Part shown: positions 15,624 to 23,802 of the stretch, piece after piece
Position numbering within the stretch: the first letter of the stretch is position 1
Layout: each line of letters opens with the position of its first letter
Assembly (NCBI GenBank): GCA_938022205.1
Contig: CALIEB010000001.1
Span: forward strand, 372,001 to 436,000
Source of the DNA: an uncultured Anaerolineae bacterium
GTDB taxonomy: Bacteria > Chloroflexota > Anaerolineae > Aggregatilineales > Phototrophicaceae
Reading direction: 5' to 3'
Length of the DNA stretch: 64,000 bases
Translations under genes and position numbers: made by a program
The notes under the pieces: generated by a model
What the model saw: only the letters and a program-made list of their open reading frames with translations
What the model was told of the DNA's origin: nothing
Database searches by the model: none

Positions 15624-17150
15624 TTATAAACCATTTATGAGACGTGCCACGTGCTGCATAGCTTCCGCCCCGCTGCGCGCCCAGTCGATGATTTGCGTCG
15701 GCAGCACGCCCAACAGGAGCACCACGACGCTGGCAATGCCCAGCACCCACGCATACGGACGCGGGATAGCAATCGCTTGGTCTTCGTCGACACCCTTATC
15801 CACGTACATGACCTTAATCACGACCAGATAATAGTACAACGCCACGCTTGAATTTAACACGCCGATGATGGCAAGCCCGACCAAATTGGCTTCCACCGCC
15901 GCTTGGAACAGGAAGAACTTGCCGAAGAAGCCCGCTGCCGGCGGGAAGCCTGCCAGCGACAGCAAGCTAATCGTCATTGCCAACGCCAGCCAAGGACTGC
16001 GCCGCTGCAAGCCGGCTAGGTCGCGGATGTTCTCGCTCTTTGTCGCTTCGCTGAACAGCACCACGCCCGCGAAGATGAGCAAGTTGGAGAAAGTGTACAT
16101 GAACATGTAGAACGCTACGCTCGACACGCCCAGCGTGGGGTCTGCCGACTGTAGCGCGGCGATGCCGACTAGCGCATAGCCCGCTTGTGCAATCGAGGAA
16201 TACGCCAGCATGCGCTTGATGTTGCTCTGGCGCAGCGCAAGCACGTTGCCCAGCGTCATCGAGACGACGCTAATCACCACCAGCAGGTTGACCCAAAACG
16301 CCTGAATGGACTGCCCTTCCAGCACGAGGTCAGCGGGAAAGACCGCCAGCAAGAAGCGCAGCAGCACGGCGAAGCTCGCCGCCTTGCTAGCGACGCTGAC
16401 GAAGGCGGTCACAGGCGTAGGCGCACCCTCGTACACGTCGGGGGTCCAAAAGTGGAAAGGCGCGACGCTAATCTTGAAGCCAAAGCCCACGATGACCAAC
16501 AGCAGAGCCGCGAGCATCGGCACGACGTTGTCGCCCAGCGCGCCGCCGCCGCTGACCAGCGTCTGCGCCAGCGCGGGGATGTTGGTGTGCCCTGTGAAGC
16601 CGTAGAGCAAGCTCAAGCCGTAGAGCAAAATCGCGCTGGCAAAAGAGCCAAACAGGAAGTATTTCAAGCCGCTTTCCGCGCTGCGCCCGCCGTCTTGGCG
16701 ACGGAACGCCGCAAGGATATAGAGCGGGATGGAAACCGTTTCTAGCGCGACAAACAGCATGACAAGGTCGTTTGCGCCGACCAAGAGGCAGCCGCCGAGT
16801 GTCGAGATGATGATGATGAGGTGGAACTCGCCGCGATTTTTCGTGCCGCTGTCGTTAATCGCCATCAGCGCGGTGAGCGCGCCGCCCAAGATGACCATGA
16901 CTTGGAAGATTTGCGCCACGCCGTCGAAGCGAATCATGCCGCCCCAGAAGACCTGCCCCTCAGCAGGCGGTGACCAGATGATAGGCGTGAACGCCACGAA
17001 GAGCATGCCGAACGCGGCGACGTAGGCGATTTGCGGGCGTTTGTCTTTAGGCAGATAGGCATCGAGCAGCAGAATGACCGCCGCCAAGATGGTTAGTCCC
17101 AGTGCCGCCGCAACGGACGGCAAACTTTGCAAAAAGTTAAATTCAGCCAC
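15624..17150 (-). CDS. nuoN: NADH-quinone oxidoreductase subunit N
   Basis: 508 residues, an antiporter-like proton-pumping subunit of complex I with about 14 membrane helices. The functional residues are in place: glutamate in VALETVSIPLY (E137), the TM7 lysine in GFKISVAPFHFWTPDVYEG (K226), and a second lysine in VASKAASFA (K256). The length is slightly above the E. coli protein. It begins 2 bases after the end of the second nuoM and is the last nuo gene; an independent promoter and the atp genes follow. High confidence. Confidence 0.95.
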   Translation of the reverse strand: MAEFNFLQSLPSVAAALGLTILAAVILLLDAYLPKDKRPQIAYVAAFGMLFVAFTPIIWSPPAEGQVFWGGMIRFDGVAQIFQVMVILGGALTALMAINDSGTKNRGEFHLIIIISTLGGCLLVGANDLVMLFVALETVSIPLYILAAFRRQDGGRSAESGLKYFLFGSFASAILLYGLSLLYGFTGHTNIPALAQTLVSGGGALGDNVVPMLAALLLVIVGFGFKISVAPFHFWTPDVYEGAPTPVTAFVSVASKAASFAVLLRFLLAVFPADLVLEGQSIQAFWVNLLVVISVVSMTLGNVLALRQSNIKRMLAYSSIAQAGYALVGIAALQSADPTLGVSSVAFYMFMYTFSNLLIFAGVVLFSEATKSENIRDLAGLQRRSPWLALAMTISLLSLAGFPPAAGFFGKFFLFQAAVEANLVGLAIIGVLNSSVALYYYLVVIKVMYVDKGVDEDQAIAIPRPYAWVLGIASVVVLLLGVLPTQIIDWARSGAEAMQHVARLINGL

Positions 17151-17152
17151 CG

Positions 17153-18874
17153 TTACATACCCCCTAATAGCATGATAACAGGCTTGAGACCTTCAGTAAT
17201 CATCGGTGCCATGATACTGGGGTATAAGCCGATAACAATCAGCGGCAAGCCCAGCAGCAGCAAAATCACGCGGTCAGTGATGGCGATGTCCCCCACGTCG
17301 CTGTAAAGCGTTTCGTTGAACTCGCCGAAGAACACCTGCCCCGTGACGCGCAGGACATACGCCGCCGTCACCACGATGCCGATAGCCGCTACAATCACGA
17401 TGACCGAGTAGTAGTTCGCCAGGGTGAAGCCGCCAATCTGCAGCGTGACCGTTTCGCTGGCTGTCCACATACCTTGAAAGATGGGGAACTCGGCGATGAA
17501 GCCGCTCAAGCCCGGCATGCCCATGCTGGTCAAGCCGCCGACGATGAACGCCACGCCCACCCAAGGCATGCGCTTGATGAAGCCGCCCAGCGAGGGGATG
17601 TCACGGGTATGGGCGCGGTCGTAGACCATGCCGACACAGCCGAAGAACAGCGCGGTCATCGCGCCGTGACTGAACATTTGCAAGCCTGCGCCTGTCATGC
17701 CGACGATGTTCATCGTCGCCCAGCCCATGCTCACCAAGCCCATGTGGCTGACGGACGAGAAGCCAATGACGTACTTAAAGTCACGCTGGCGGAAGGCAAT
17801 CAGCGCGCCGTACACGACGTTGACCAGCGTTAAGAAAACAATCCAAGGCAGATGAACGTGCGCGCCTTCGGGCAGCAGCTGCACGCCCACGCGCAGCGCG
17901 GCAAACGCGCCCAGCTTCATCAACACGCCGGCGTGAATCATCGACACGGCAGTAGGCGCAGCCACGTGACCATCAGGCGACCAGTTGTGGAAGGGGAACA
18001 CGCCCGCCAGAATGCCAAAGCCAATGAAGATGAAGGGGAACCAGAACTTAGCGAAGGTCAAGACTTCTGCGCCCAAGTAGCCGCTCACGTCAAACGCGCC
18101 GTTTTCTGCCGCTAGTGTCAGCTGCACGATGTTGAAGCTGTAGGCTTGGCTGTCGCGGGGCAAGAAGCCGCTGTCAATGGCAGCCTGTAGCACGGTCGCG
18201 CCCTCGCCGCTGAAGAAGCTGCCCGCCACGAAGTACATGGCGATGCCGCCGACCAGCGCGACGACCGAGCCAATCAAGATATAGAGCGTCAGCTTCATCG
18301 CCGCGTACTCGCGCAGCTTGACCCAGCCCCAGCCGGCAATCAGGATGTACATGGGGAACAACGCCAGCTCGTACAAGAAGAAGAGCAGGAACAAATCCAG
18401 CGAGATGAACACGCCCATCACGCCCGCCACCAGCAGCATGAAGAAGCTCATGAACTCGCGCAGGCGGTCGGCGATATTCCAGCTAATCAACACGCCAGCC
18501 ACCGCCACCATGCCAGTGAGCAAGACCATCGGTGCCGATAACCCATCCACGCCCAGATGATAGGCGATGCCTGCGCTTGGCACCCAAGGCACGTACTCCT
18601 CAAAGACGAGGGCTTCGGTAAAGGCTTGTGTTGCCGCCGTTTTACCTACGCTTTCGTCGATGCGCAGCGTGCTAGAAAACACGCCGTTCTCGCTGAACAC
18701 GAGGTTGTTGTAGCCAAAGAAGACGACAGCCGACAACGCCAGCGTCACCACCGCCGCCGTAATCGCCACGCCGCGTATGAGATCGCGGCTGGTGGCGGGC
18801 ATAAACAGCAGCAGCACACCCGCCACCACAGGAATAAAGATTAACGCGCTAAGAATCGGGAAACCTAAATCCAT
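17153..18874 (-). CDS. nuoM: NuoM paralogue 2 (complex I subunit M lacking the TM7 lysine)
   Basis: 573 residues, with the NuoM fold of about 14 helices. FLYELALFPMYILI carries the glutamate of helix 5 (E169) and SMIHAGVLMKLGAF the helix 8 lysine (K320); GFIAEFPIF keeps the helix 12 glutamate. The helix 7 site differs: FGILAGVFPFHNWSPDGH has leucine at 289 where the neighbouring NuoM has lysine in CIKVPIWPFHTWLPDAH. That lysine is central to proton transfer in characterised NuoM, so this copy may pump differently or act structurally. It starts 4 bases after the first nuoM. Two NuoM genes in a row mark the '2M' type of complex I described in the literature. Confidence 0.93.
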   Translation of the reverse strand: MDLGFPILSALIFIPVVAGVLLLFMPATSRDLIRGVAITAAVVTLALSAVVFFGYNNLVFSENGVFSSTLRIDESVGKTAATQAFTEALVFEEYVPWVPSAGIAYHLGVDGLSAPMVLLTGMVAVAGVLISWNIADRLREFMSFFMLLVAGVMGVFISLDLFLLFFLYELALFPMYILIAGWGWVKLREYAAMKLTLYILIGSVVALVGGIAMYFVAGSFFSGEGATVLQAAIDSGFLPRDSQAYSFNIVQLTLAAENGAFDVSGYLGAEVLTFAKFWFPFIFIGFGILAGVFPFHNWSPDGHVAAPTAVSMIHAGVLMKLGAFAALRVGVQLLPEGAHVHLPWIVFLTLVNVVYGALIAFRQRDFKYVIGFSSVSHMGLVSMGWATMNIVGMTGAGLQMFSHGAMTALFFGCVGMVYDRAHTRDIPSLGGFIKRMPWVGVAFIVGGLTSMGMPGLSGFIAEFPIFQGMWTASETVTLQIGGFTLANYYSVIVIVAAIGIVVTAAYVLRVTGQVFFGEFNETLYSDVGDIAITDRVILLLLGLPLIVIGLYPSIMAPMITEGLKPVIMLLGGM

Positions 18875-18878
18875 CGTC

Positions 18879-20495
18879 TTATCCCATCCCGTTCATGAAA
18901 ATATGGGTGACACTGGTGTTGATGACGGACAAAATCCAGTTTGGCGCAAGCCCTGTCACCAGCATGAGGACGAGCAGCGGCGCAATCGCCACAAACTCAC
19001 GCAGCTCAATTTCAAGGTGATAGTCACGCCAGTGCATGTTAAAGGGTCCGTGCAGCACGGCGCGAATGCCCTTGAGGATGTAGCTGCCTGTGAAGAGCAA
19101 GCCAATCATGGACAAGACCGTCAGCGTCGTGAAGACGGGGAACGCGCCACGCACCACCAAGAACTCACCGACGAAGCCGTTCAAGCCCGGCAGCCCCAAA
19201 CTTGCCATGCTGGTGAAGATGAACACCACGCCGAAGATGGGGGCTTTGACCCATAAGCCGCCGTACTCGTCGAGGTTGCGCGTATGCGTCTTGTGATAGA
19301 TGCCACCTGCCAAAAGGAACATGCCCGCGCTGGAAAGCCCGTGATTGAACATTTGTAAGACCGCGCCGTTGGTGGCGATAATGGCGTTTTGCGTGGCATC
19401 ACTCACCAGCCCGCCGCCCGTCTGTGCCAGCAGCCACGCCTGCCCGTAAAGGCTTGCCATGACCGCCAGTCCCAAGCCGACAAAGCCCATGTGGTTGACG
19501 GAGCTGTAGGCGACGAGGCGTTTGATGTCGTTTTGTCCGAACGCGGCGAACGCGCCCAGCACGATGCCCAGCATCGCCAGCGTTGCAAACAGCGTCGCCA
19601 CGTCAAAGCCTAAGAGCGGCACTTGGCTAATCCATACGTCGGGGAAGAACGGCACGACGAGGCGCAGGAAGCCATACGCGCCCAACTTGAGCATGACACC
19701 GGCTAGCAGCATCGACCCTGCCGTAGGGGCTTCGCCATGCGCGTCGGGCAGCCATGTGTGGAAAGGCCAGATTGGCACTTTGATGCAGAAAGCGACGAAG
19801 AAGCCGACGAATGCCAACGCCTTGACCGTGCCAACGTCGATGCCCAAGAAGGCGGGTGCGTCGTTGGCGAAGGTGGGCCAGAGCGCGGTAATCTTGGCGA
19901 TGTCATACGTGCCGGTCGAGAAGCCGATGAGCTGCGTCGCCAAGAGCATGCCCAGCGTGCCGCCGATGCTGTAAATCATGAACTTGTTCGAGGCGTACAA
20001 GCGGTTGGGTCCGCCCCACTGGTTGATGACGAAGTACATCGGCACCAACGACAGCTCGTAGAACAGGAAGAAAATCATCAAGTCCATGCTGACGAACACG
20101 CCCATCAAGCCCGTCTCGAAAAGCAGCAACAGTGCGAGGTGCATGTTGGCGCGCTCTTCGATTTCCCAGCTGATGAGAACGGCAAGCGGCGTGAGCAAGC
20201 CGGTCAGCAAGACCATCGTCGCGCTAATGCCGTCGATGCCGACGTGCCATGAGGCATCGAGCAGCTGGAACCACGGCACTTTGACGACAAACAGGAACTG
20301 GTCTGCGCCTGCCTGCGGCGCGTTTTGCTGATAGAGCAGGAACACCGCCAGCGCAACGCCGCCAATAGCGGTGGCGAACGTTAGCGAAAGCACGCGCGCC
20401 AGCCACTTGTTCTGTGGCAAGATGGCGACAATCAGCCCTGCCAGCGCGGGCGCGACAATTAAAAACGAAAGCGGGTCAATCCCGAAAAAATTCAT
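18879..20495 (-). CDS. nuoM: NuoM paralogue 1 (complex I subunit M, full catalytic set)
   Basis: 538 residues and close to a canonical NuoM: FFLFYELSLVPMYF (E147), the helix 7 lysine K239 in CIKVPIWPFHTWLPDAH, K270 in GVMLKLGAYG, the SVNHMGFV segment, and the late glutamate in LNGFVGEFLVV. All residues of the half-channels are present, so it should pump. It begins 13 bases after nuoL and is followed 4 bases later by the divergent second copy. The two copies are clearly homologous but far apart in sequence, which argues for an old duplication, not a recent one. Confidence 0.95.
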   Translation of the reverse strand: MNFFGIDPLSFLIVAPALAGLIVAILPQNKWLARVLSLTFATAIGGVALAVFLLYQQNAPQAGADQFLFVVKVPWFQLLDASWHVGIDGISATMVLLTGLLTPLAVLISWEIEERANMHLALLLLFETGLMGVFVSMDLMIFFLFYELSLVPMYFVINQWGGPNRLYASNKFMIYSIGGTLGMLLATQLIGFSTGTYDIAKITALWPTFANDAPAFLGIDVGTVKALAFVGFFVAFCIKVPIWPFHTWLPDAHGEAPTAGSMLLAGVMLKLGAYGFLRLVVPFFPDVWISQVPLLGFDVATLFATLAMLGIVLGAFAAFGQNDIKRLVAYSSVNHMGFVGLGLAVMASLYGQAWLLAQTGGGLVSDATQNAIIATNGAVLQMFNHGLSSAGMFLLAGGIYHKTHTRNLDEYGGLWVKAPIFGVVFIFTSMASLGLPGLNGFVGEFLVVRGAFPVFTTLTVLSMIGLLFTGSYILKGIRAVLHGPFNMHWRDYHLEIELREFVAIAPLLVLMLVTGLAPNWILSVINTSVTHIFMNGMG

Positions 20496-20508
20496 CGCGG
20501 CATCTCCC

Positions 20509-22911
20509 TTATTGCGCCGTTACTGCGCCCGATGACAGCGCGAGCAACACGCCAATCACCAGCACAGCCACGAGTACGATGAGCAAATACTGTTGAATGC
20601 GCCCGGTCTGCGAGCCGCGCAGCCAGCCGCCGAAGGCGTAGATACCTTTGGGGATGCCGTCGCCCACGCCGTCGATGAGCCAGCTGTTCAGCACCTTGAT
20701 GAGGTCGCCCAGCCACGTGAAGAAGTGGGCGATGGCGTGCAGCGTGCCGTCGATAACGCCCTTGTCTAGGAAGACGTTCACCTGATGTGCCAGCCACTGC
20801 GAAGGCTTGACGAACACAAGGCTGTAGAGGTCATCGAAGTAGTAGCGTCGCTGTAGCGTCGTGAAGAGCGGGCGACCGAGAACGGCAATCATGGGGTCTT
20901 CTTCGCCGGCTTGTAGCGGTTTGCGCCCGTAAACCAGCCAGCCCAAGTAGAGACCGCCCAACGCCACGCCGAACGAGGTCAGCACAGGTATCCAGTTAAA
21001 CGGCGGCTTAACCGGCGCGATGCCTTCAATCGGCAGCACCGAGAGCTTGACGAAGTCGAAGAAGGGGTTGCCGTTGGGGGAGAAAATCGCGCCCAAGATG
21101 GGGAAGGCAGGCGGCACGCCAACAAAGCCGGCGAACAGCGCGAACACAGCAAGGATGATGAGCGGCAGCTGCATCGTTTGGCTGATGATATTGCGCGCTC
21201 CGCCCAAGCCGGCGTGCTTCGCCTCTTCCGTGCGCGGTTCGCCCAAGAACGTGAGAGCAATCTGGCGCATGGTGTAGAACGCGGTCAGGAAAGCGGCAAT
21301 CGCTAGCATGAAGAACACCAGCGCGTGCAAGCCAAAGCCTTCGGACGTGCCGAGCCATGCATCTGCCAGAATTTCGTCTTTTGACCAGAAGCCCGCCGTA
21401 ATGATGGGGAAGCCCGCCAGCGACAAGCCACCAATCACAAACGTGACAAACGTGACGGGAATGCGCTTGGCTAAGCCGCCCATGTTGCGCATGTCTTGCG
21501 GGTCAAAGTGCGGCGCGTGCGCCTCTTCTTCGTGATGATGTGCGGCATGCGTGTCGTGCGCGTGGTCGTCGTGCGCAGTGTGCGTGTCGTGCGCGTGGTC
21601 GTCGTCGTGTGCGTGGTGATGCTCATGCACGTGATGCTCGCCATGTTCCATCGCGTGAATGACCGCCCCCGAAGCCATAAAGAGCAGAGCTTTGAAGAAG
21701 GCGTGCGTAATGAGATGGAAGGTTGCAGCGATATACGCGCCAATGCCCAGAGCCGCCATCATAAAGCCCAGCTGCGAAATCGTCGAGTAGGCTAGCACGG
21801 CTTTCACGTCGTTTTGGGCGACCGCCATCGTGGCGGCGAAGAGCGCGGTAAACGCGCCGACGACCGCCATCAGCGTGAGCGGCGCGTTAAACACGCCGTG
21901 ATGCGGGTCTGCCGCGCCAAACGCATCGCCCGCGCCGACGAACAGGGGATACATGCGCAGGATGGCGTAAATGCCCGCGCTGACCATCGCGGCGGCGTGA
22001 ATCATCGCGCTAACGGGCGTGGGACCTTCCATCGCGTCCGGCAGCCAGACGTGCAGCGGGAACTGTGCCGACTTGCCAATCGTACCGACGATGAGGAACA
22101 CGCCTATCAAGCCTGCCGCGCTCAAGCCCCAGCTGCTCAAGAGGATCGCTTCCGTGCCAGCGAGTTGCTCCAGCACGGCGGGGTTGTAAAGAATGTCGCG
22201 GAAGTTTAGCGTGCCGGTCATCGCGTACAAGTAGACAATACCCAAAAGCATGACCACGTCGGCAACGCGAGTGACGGTGAACGCTTTGATAGCGGCGCGG
22301 TAGGCACTGCGCTTCTCGAACCAGAAGCCAATCAAGCTATAAGAACACAAGCCCATCACTTCCCAGCCGACGAAGAGCAGCAGCAGGTTGTCCGCCACCG
22401 TCAGGATGAGCATCGCGCCCGCGAACAAGCTAATAAGGGCGAAAAAGCGCGATTGACGCGGGTCGTGCGCCATGTAGCCGATGCTGTAGATGAAGATGCA
22501 CAGCACCGCCAGCGGCACCATAAACAGCATCGTGGCGTTGAGTGGGTCGACCAGCACGCCGATGTTGAACGCGCCCAAGCCCGTCGCCAGCCATTCGATG
22601 CTGCTGGTGAACACTTTTTCGGTGCCGAACTTCTTGCCTAGCCCAATGCCCTGAAAGACCAAGTTCCAGCTAGCCAACAACGCCATCACCACGCCGCTGA
22701 GACCCACCGTGATGCTCAGCACACGGCTCCAGTGCGTGGCGACGGGGACGAGCATCCCGTCATAGTCAGGATGATGTCCGCCGTACTCATGGCTTGTGGC
22801 AGGAACGAGCTTTGCGCGGTTGGTCGCCAGCGTGATAATCAAGAACGCCAACAACGGACCGACAGGCACCAGCCAAGGCAGGAAGTTAGGGTCAGCAAAG
22901 TCAATGCTCAT
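20509..22911 (-). CDS. nuoL: NADH-quinone oxidoreductase subunit L with extended lateral helix and His-rich loop
   Basis: 800 residues against about 610 in E. coli. The core is canonical: VGWEVMGLCSYSLIGFW (E184), the TM7 lysine K280 in GTIGKSAQFPLHVWLPDAM, lysine 407 in HAFFKALLF and FWSKDEIL in helix 12. Two additions stand out. Residues 419-468 hold 21 histidines in 50, with aspartate and alanine, just after SGAVIHAM. Near the C-terminus, after LVFVKP, about 30 extra residues lengthen the amphipathic lateral helix, apparently by duplication: FLDKGVIDG...FTWLG (714-735) resembles WLIDGVGDG...GGWLR (744-765). This fits a complex that must span an extra NuoM. Gaps to nuoK and nuoM are about 10 bases. 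Confidence 0.95.
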   Translation of the reverse strand: MSIDFADPNFLPWLVPVGPLLAFLIITLATNRAKLVPATSHEYGGHHPDYDGMLVPVATHWSRVLSITVGLSGVVMALLASWNLVFQGIGLGKKFGTEKVFTSSIEWLATGLGAFNIGVLVDPLNATMLFMVPLAVLCIFIYSIGYMAHDPRQSRFFALISLFAGAMLILTVADNLLLLFVGWEVMGLCSYSLIGFWFEKRSAYRAAIKAFTVTRVADVVMLLGIVYLYAMTGTLNFRDILYNPAVLEQLAGTEAILLSSWGLSAAGLIGVFLIVGTIGKSAQFPLHVWLPDAMEGPTPVSAMIHAAAMVSAGIYAILRMYPLFVGAGDAFGAADPHHGVFNAPLTLMAVVGAFTALFAATMAVAQNDVKAVLAYSTISQLGFMMAALGIGAYIAATFHLITHAFFKALLFMASGAVIHAMEHGEHHVHEHHHAHDDDHAHDTHTAHDDHAHDTHAAHHHEEEAHAPHFDPQDMRNMGGLAKRIPVTFVTFVIGGLSLAGFPIITAGFWSKDEILADAWLGTSEGFGLHALVFFMLAIAAFLTAFYTMRQIALTFLGEPRTEEAKHAGLGGARNIISQTMQLPLIILAVFALFAGFVGVPPAFPILGAIFSPNGNPFFDFVKLSVLPIEGIAPVKPPFNWIPVLTSFGVALGGLYLGWLVYGRKPLQAGEEDPMIAVLGRPLFTTLQRRYYFDDLYSLVFVKPSQWLAHQVNVFLDKGVIDGTLHAIAHFFTWLGDLIKVLNSWLIDGVGDGIPKGIYAFGGWLRGSQTGRIQQYLLIVLVAVLVIGVLLALSSGAVTAQ

Positions 22912-22921
22912 AGAACCGTCC

Positions 22922-23230
22922 CTACCCTTTCAGTGTGTCGGCTTCTTCAGGAATCACGGAATGCCGACTACGATAAATAGAAATGATAATCGCCAACCCG
23001 ACGGCGGCTTCTGCGGCGGCGATGACGAAGACGAACGCGGCAAAGGCAAAGCCGCCTATCTCAGTCGGTGCGCTATACCGCCAGAACGCCACAAGGTTGA
23101 TATTGACCGCATTGAGCATGAGTTCCACGCTCAAGAGCACCGCCACGCCGTTGCGCCGCGCCAGCACGCCAAACGTGCCGAGCGAGAACAACGCCGCTGC
23201 GACCACCAAGTACATCCACAATGGAACCAT
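22922..23230 (-). CDS. nuoK: NADH-quinone oxidoreductase subunit K
   Basis: 102 residues from the ATG at 23230, preceded by AAGGGGG; an upstream in-frame start would overlap nuoJ and gives a polar N-terminus foreign to the family. Three membrane helices with the two buried glutamates of the E-channel: SVELMLNAVNINLVAFW and FVIAAAEAAVGLAI. MrpC-like small subunit at the junction between NuoH/A/J and the antiporter-like subunits. The length is exactly typical. Gaps of 10 bases on either side show tight operon packing. Confidence 0.95.
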   Translation of the reverse strand: MVPLWMYLVVAAALFSLGTFGVLARRNGVAVLLSVELMLNAVNINLVAFWRYSAPTEIGGFAFAAFVFVIAAAEAAVGLAIIISIYRSRHSVIPEEADTLKG

Positions 23231-23240
23231 GAACGCCCCC

Positions 23241-23765
23241 TTATGCTTCGTCAGCATCACGCGCGATGACGATTGCGCCAATCATCGCCGCTGTCAGTAA
23301 TAAGGATGCTACTTCAAACGGGAGAACGAAGCCCTCGCCGCTTGCCAATGCCACGCCAAAGTCTACCGTGCGCACCACTTGGTCAGAGACAGGCAGCGCG
23401 CGGTCGGGGTTGGCTATCCAGACGGGTGCAATCACGCCCAGCACCAACAGCAGGAACAGCGCGCCCGCGCCCAAAACGTTCACCCACGTGCGGTAGTAAC
23501 GTTCGCGCAAGTTGGTCAAGCTGCGCGTGAGCATCACCGCAAAAGTGAACAGGATGGCAATTGCGCCGATGTAAACCAAGATTTGCACTGCCGCCAGAAA
23601 GGGCGCGCTGAGCGTCAAGAACAACCCTGCCACGCCGAACAAGCTGACCATCAGCCAAATCGTGCCGCGAAACAAGTTCTTATTGGTGACGACACCCCAG
23701 CCCCCGCCCAGCGTAATCAGGCTGAAGACGAAAAACGCCACCGTCACAAAGTTTAATTCAAGCAT
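23241..23765 (-). CDS. nuoJ: NADH-quinone oxidoreductase subunit J
   Basis: 174 residues from the ATG at 23765, which has GAAGGTGAGAG upstream; the frame is open further but that part is not NuoJ-like. Five membrane helices, with the conserved VQILVYIGAIAILFTFAVML stretch that includes the pi-bulge helix of TM3, the gate of the E-channel in complex I. The gene follows nuoH after 37 bases. In a standard operon nuoI, the 2[4Fe-4S] subunit, would stand between H and J; nothing is encoded there here. Confidence 0.93.
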   Translation of the reverse strand: MLELNFVTVAFFVFSLITLGGGWGVVTNKNLFRGTIWLMVSLFGVAGLFLTLSAPFLAAVQILVYIGAIAILFTFAVMLTRSLTNLRERYYRTWVNVLGAGALFLLLVLGVIAPVWIANPDRALPVSDQVVRTVDFGVALASGEGFVLPFEVASLLLTAAMIGAIVIARDADEA

Positions 23766-23802
23766 GTCTCTCTCACCTTCTTCAACGTGCGGTCTCGCCG
23801 CG

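Noticed and set aside
21496-21795. Valine/arginine-rich plus-strand frame opposite the His-rich part of nuoL
   Set aside because: Direct antisense of the histidine repeats (GTG/CAC codons); no independent evidence of a gene.
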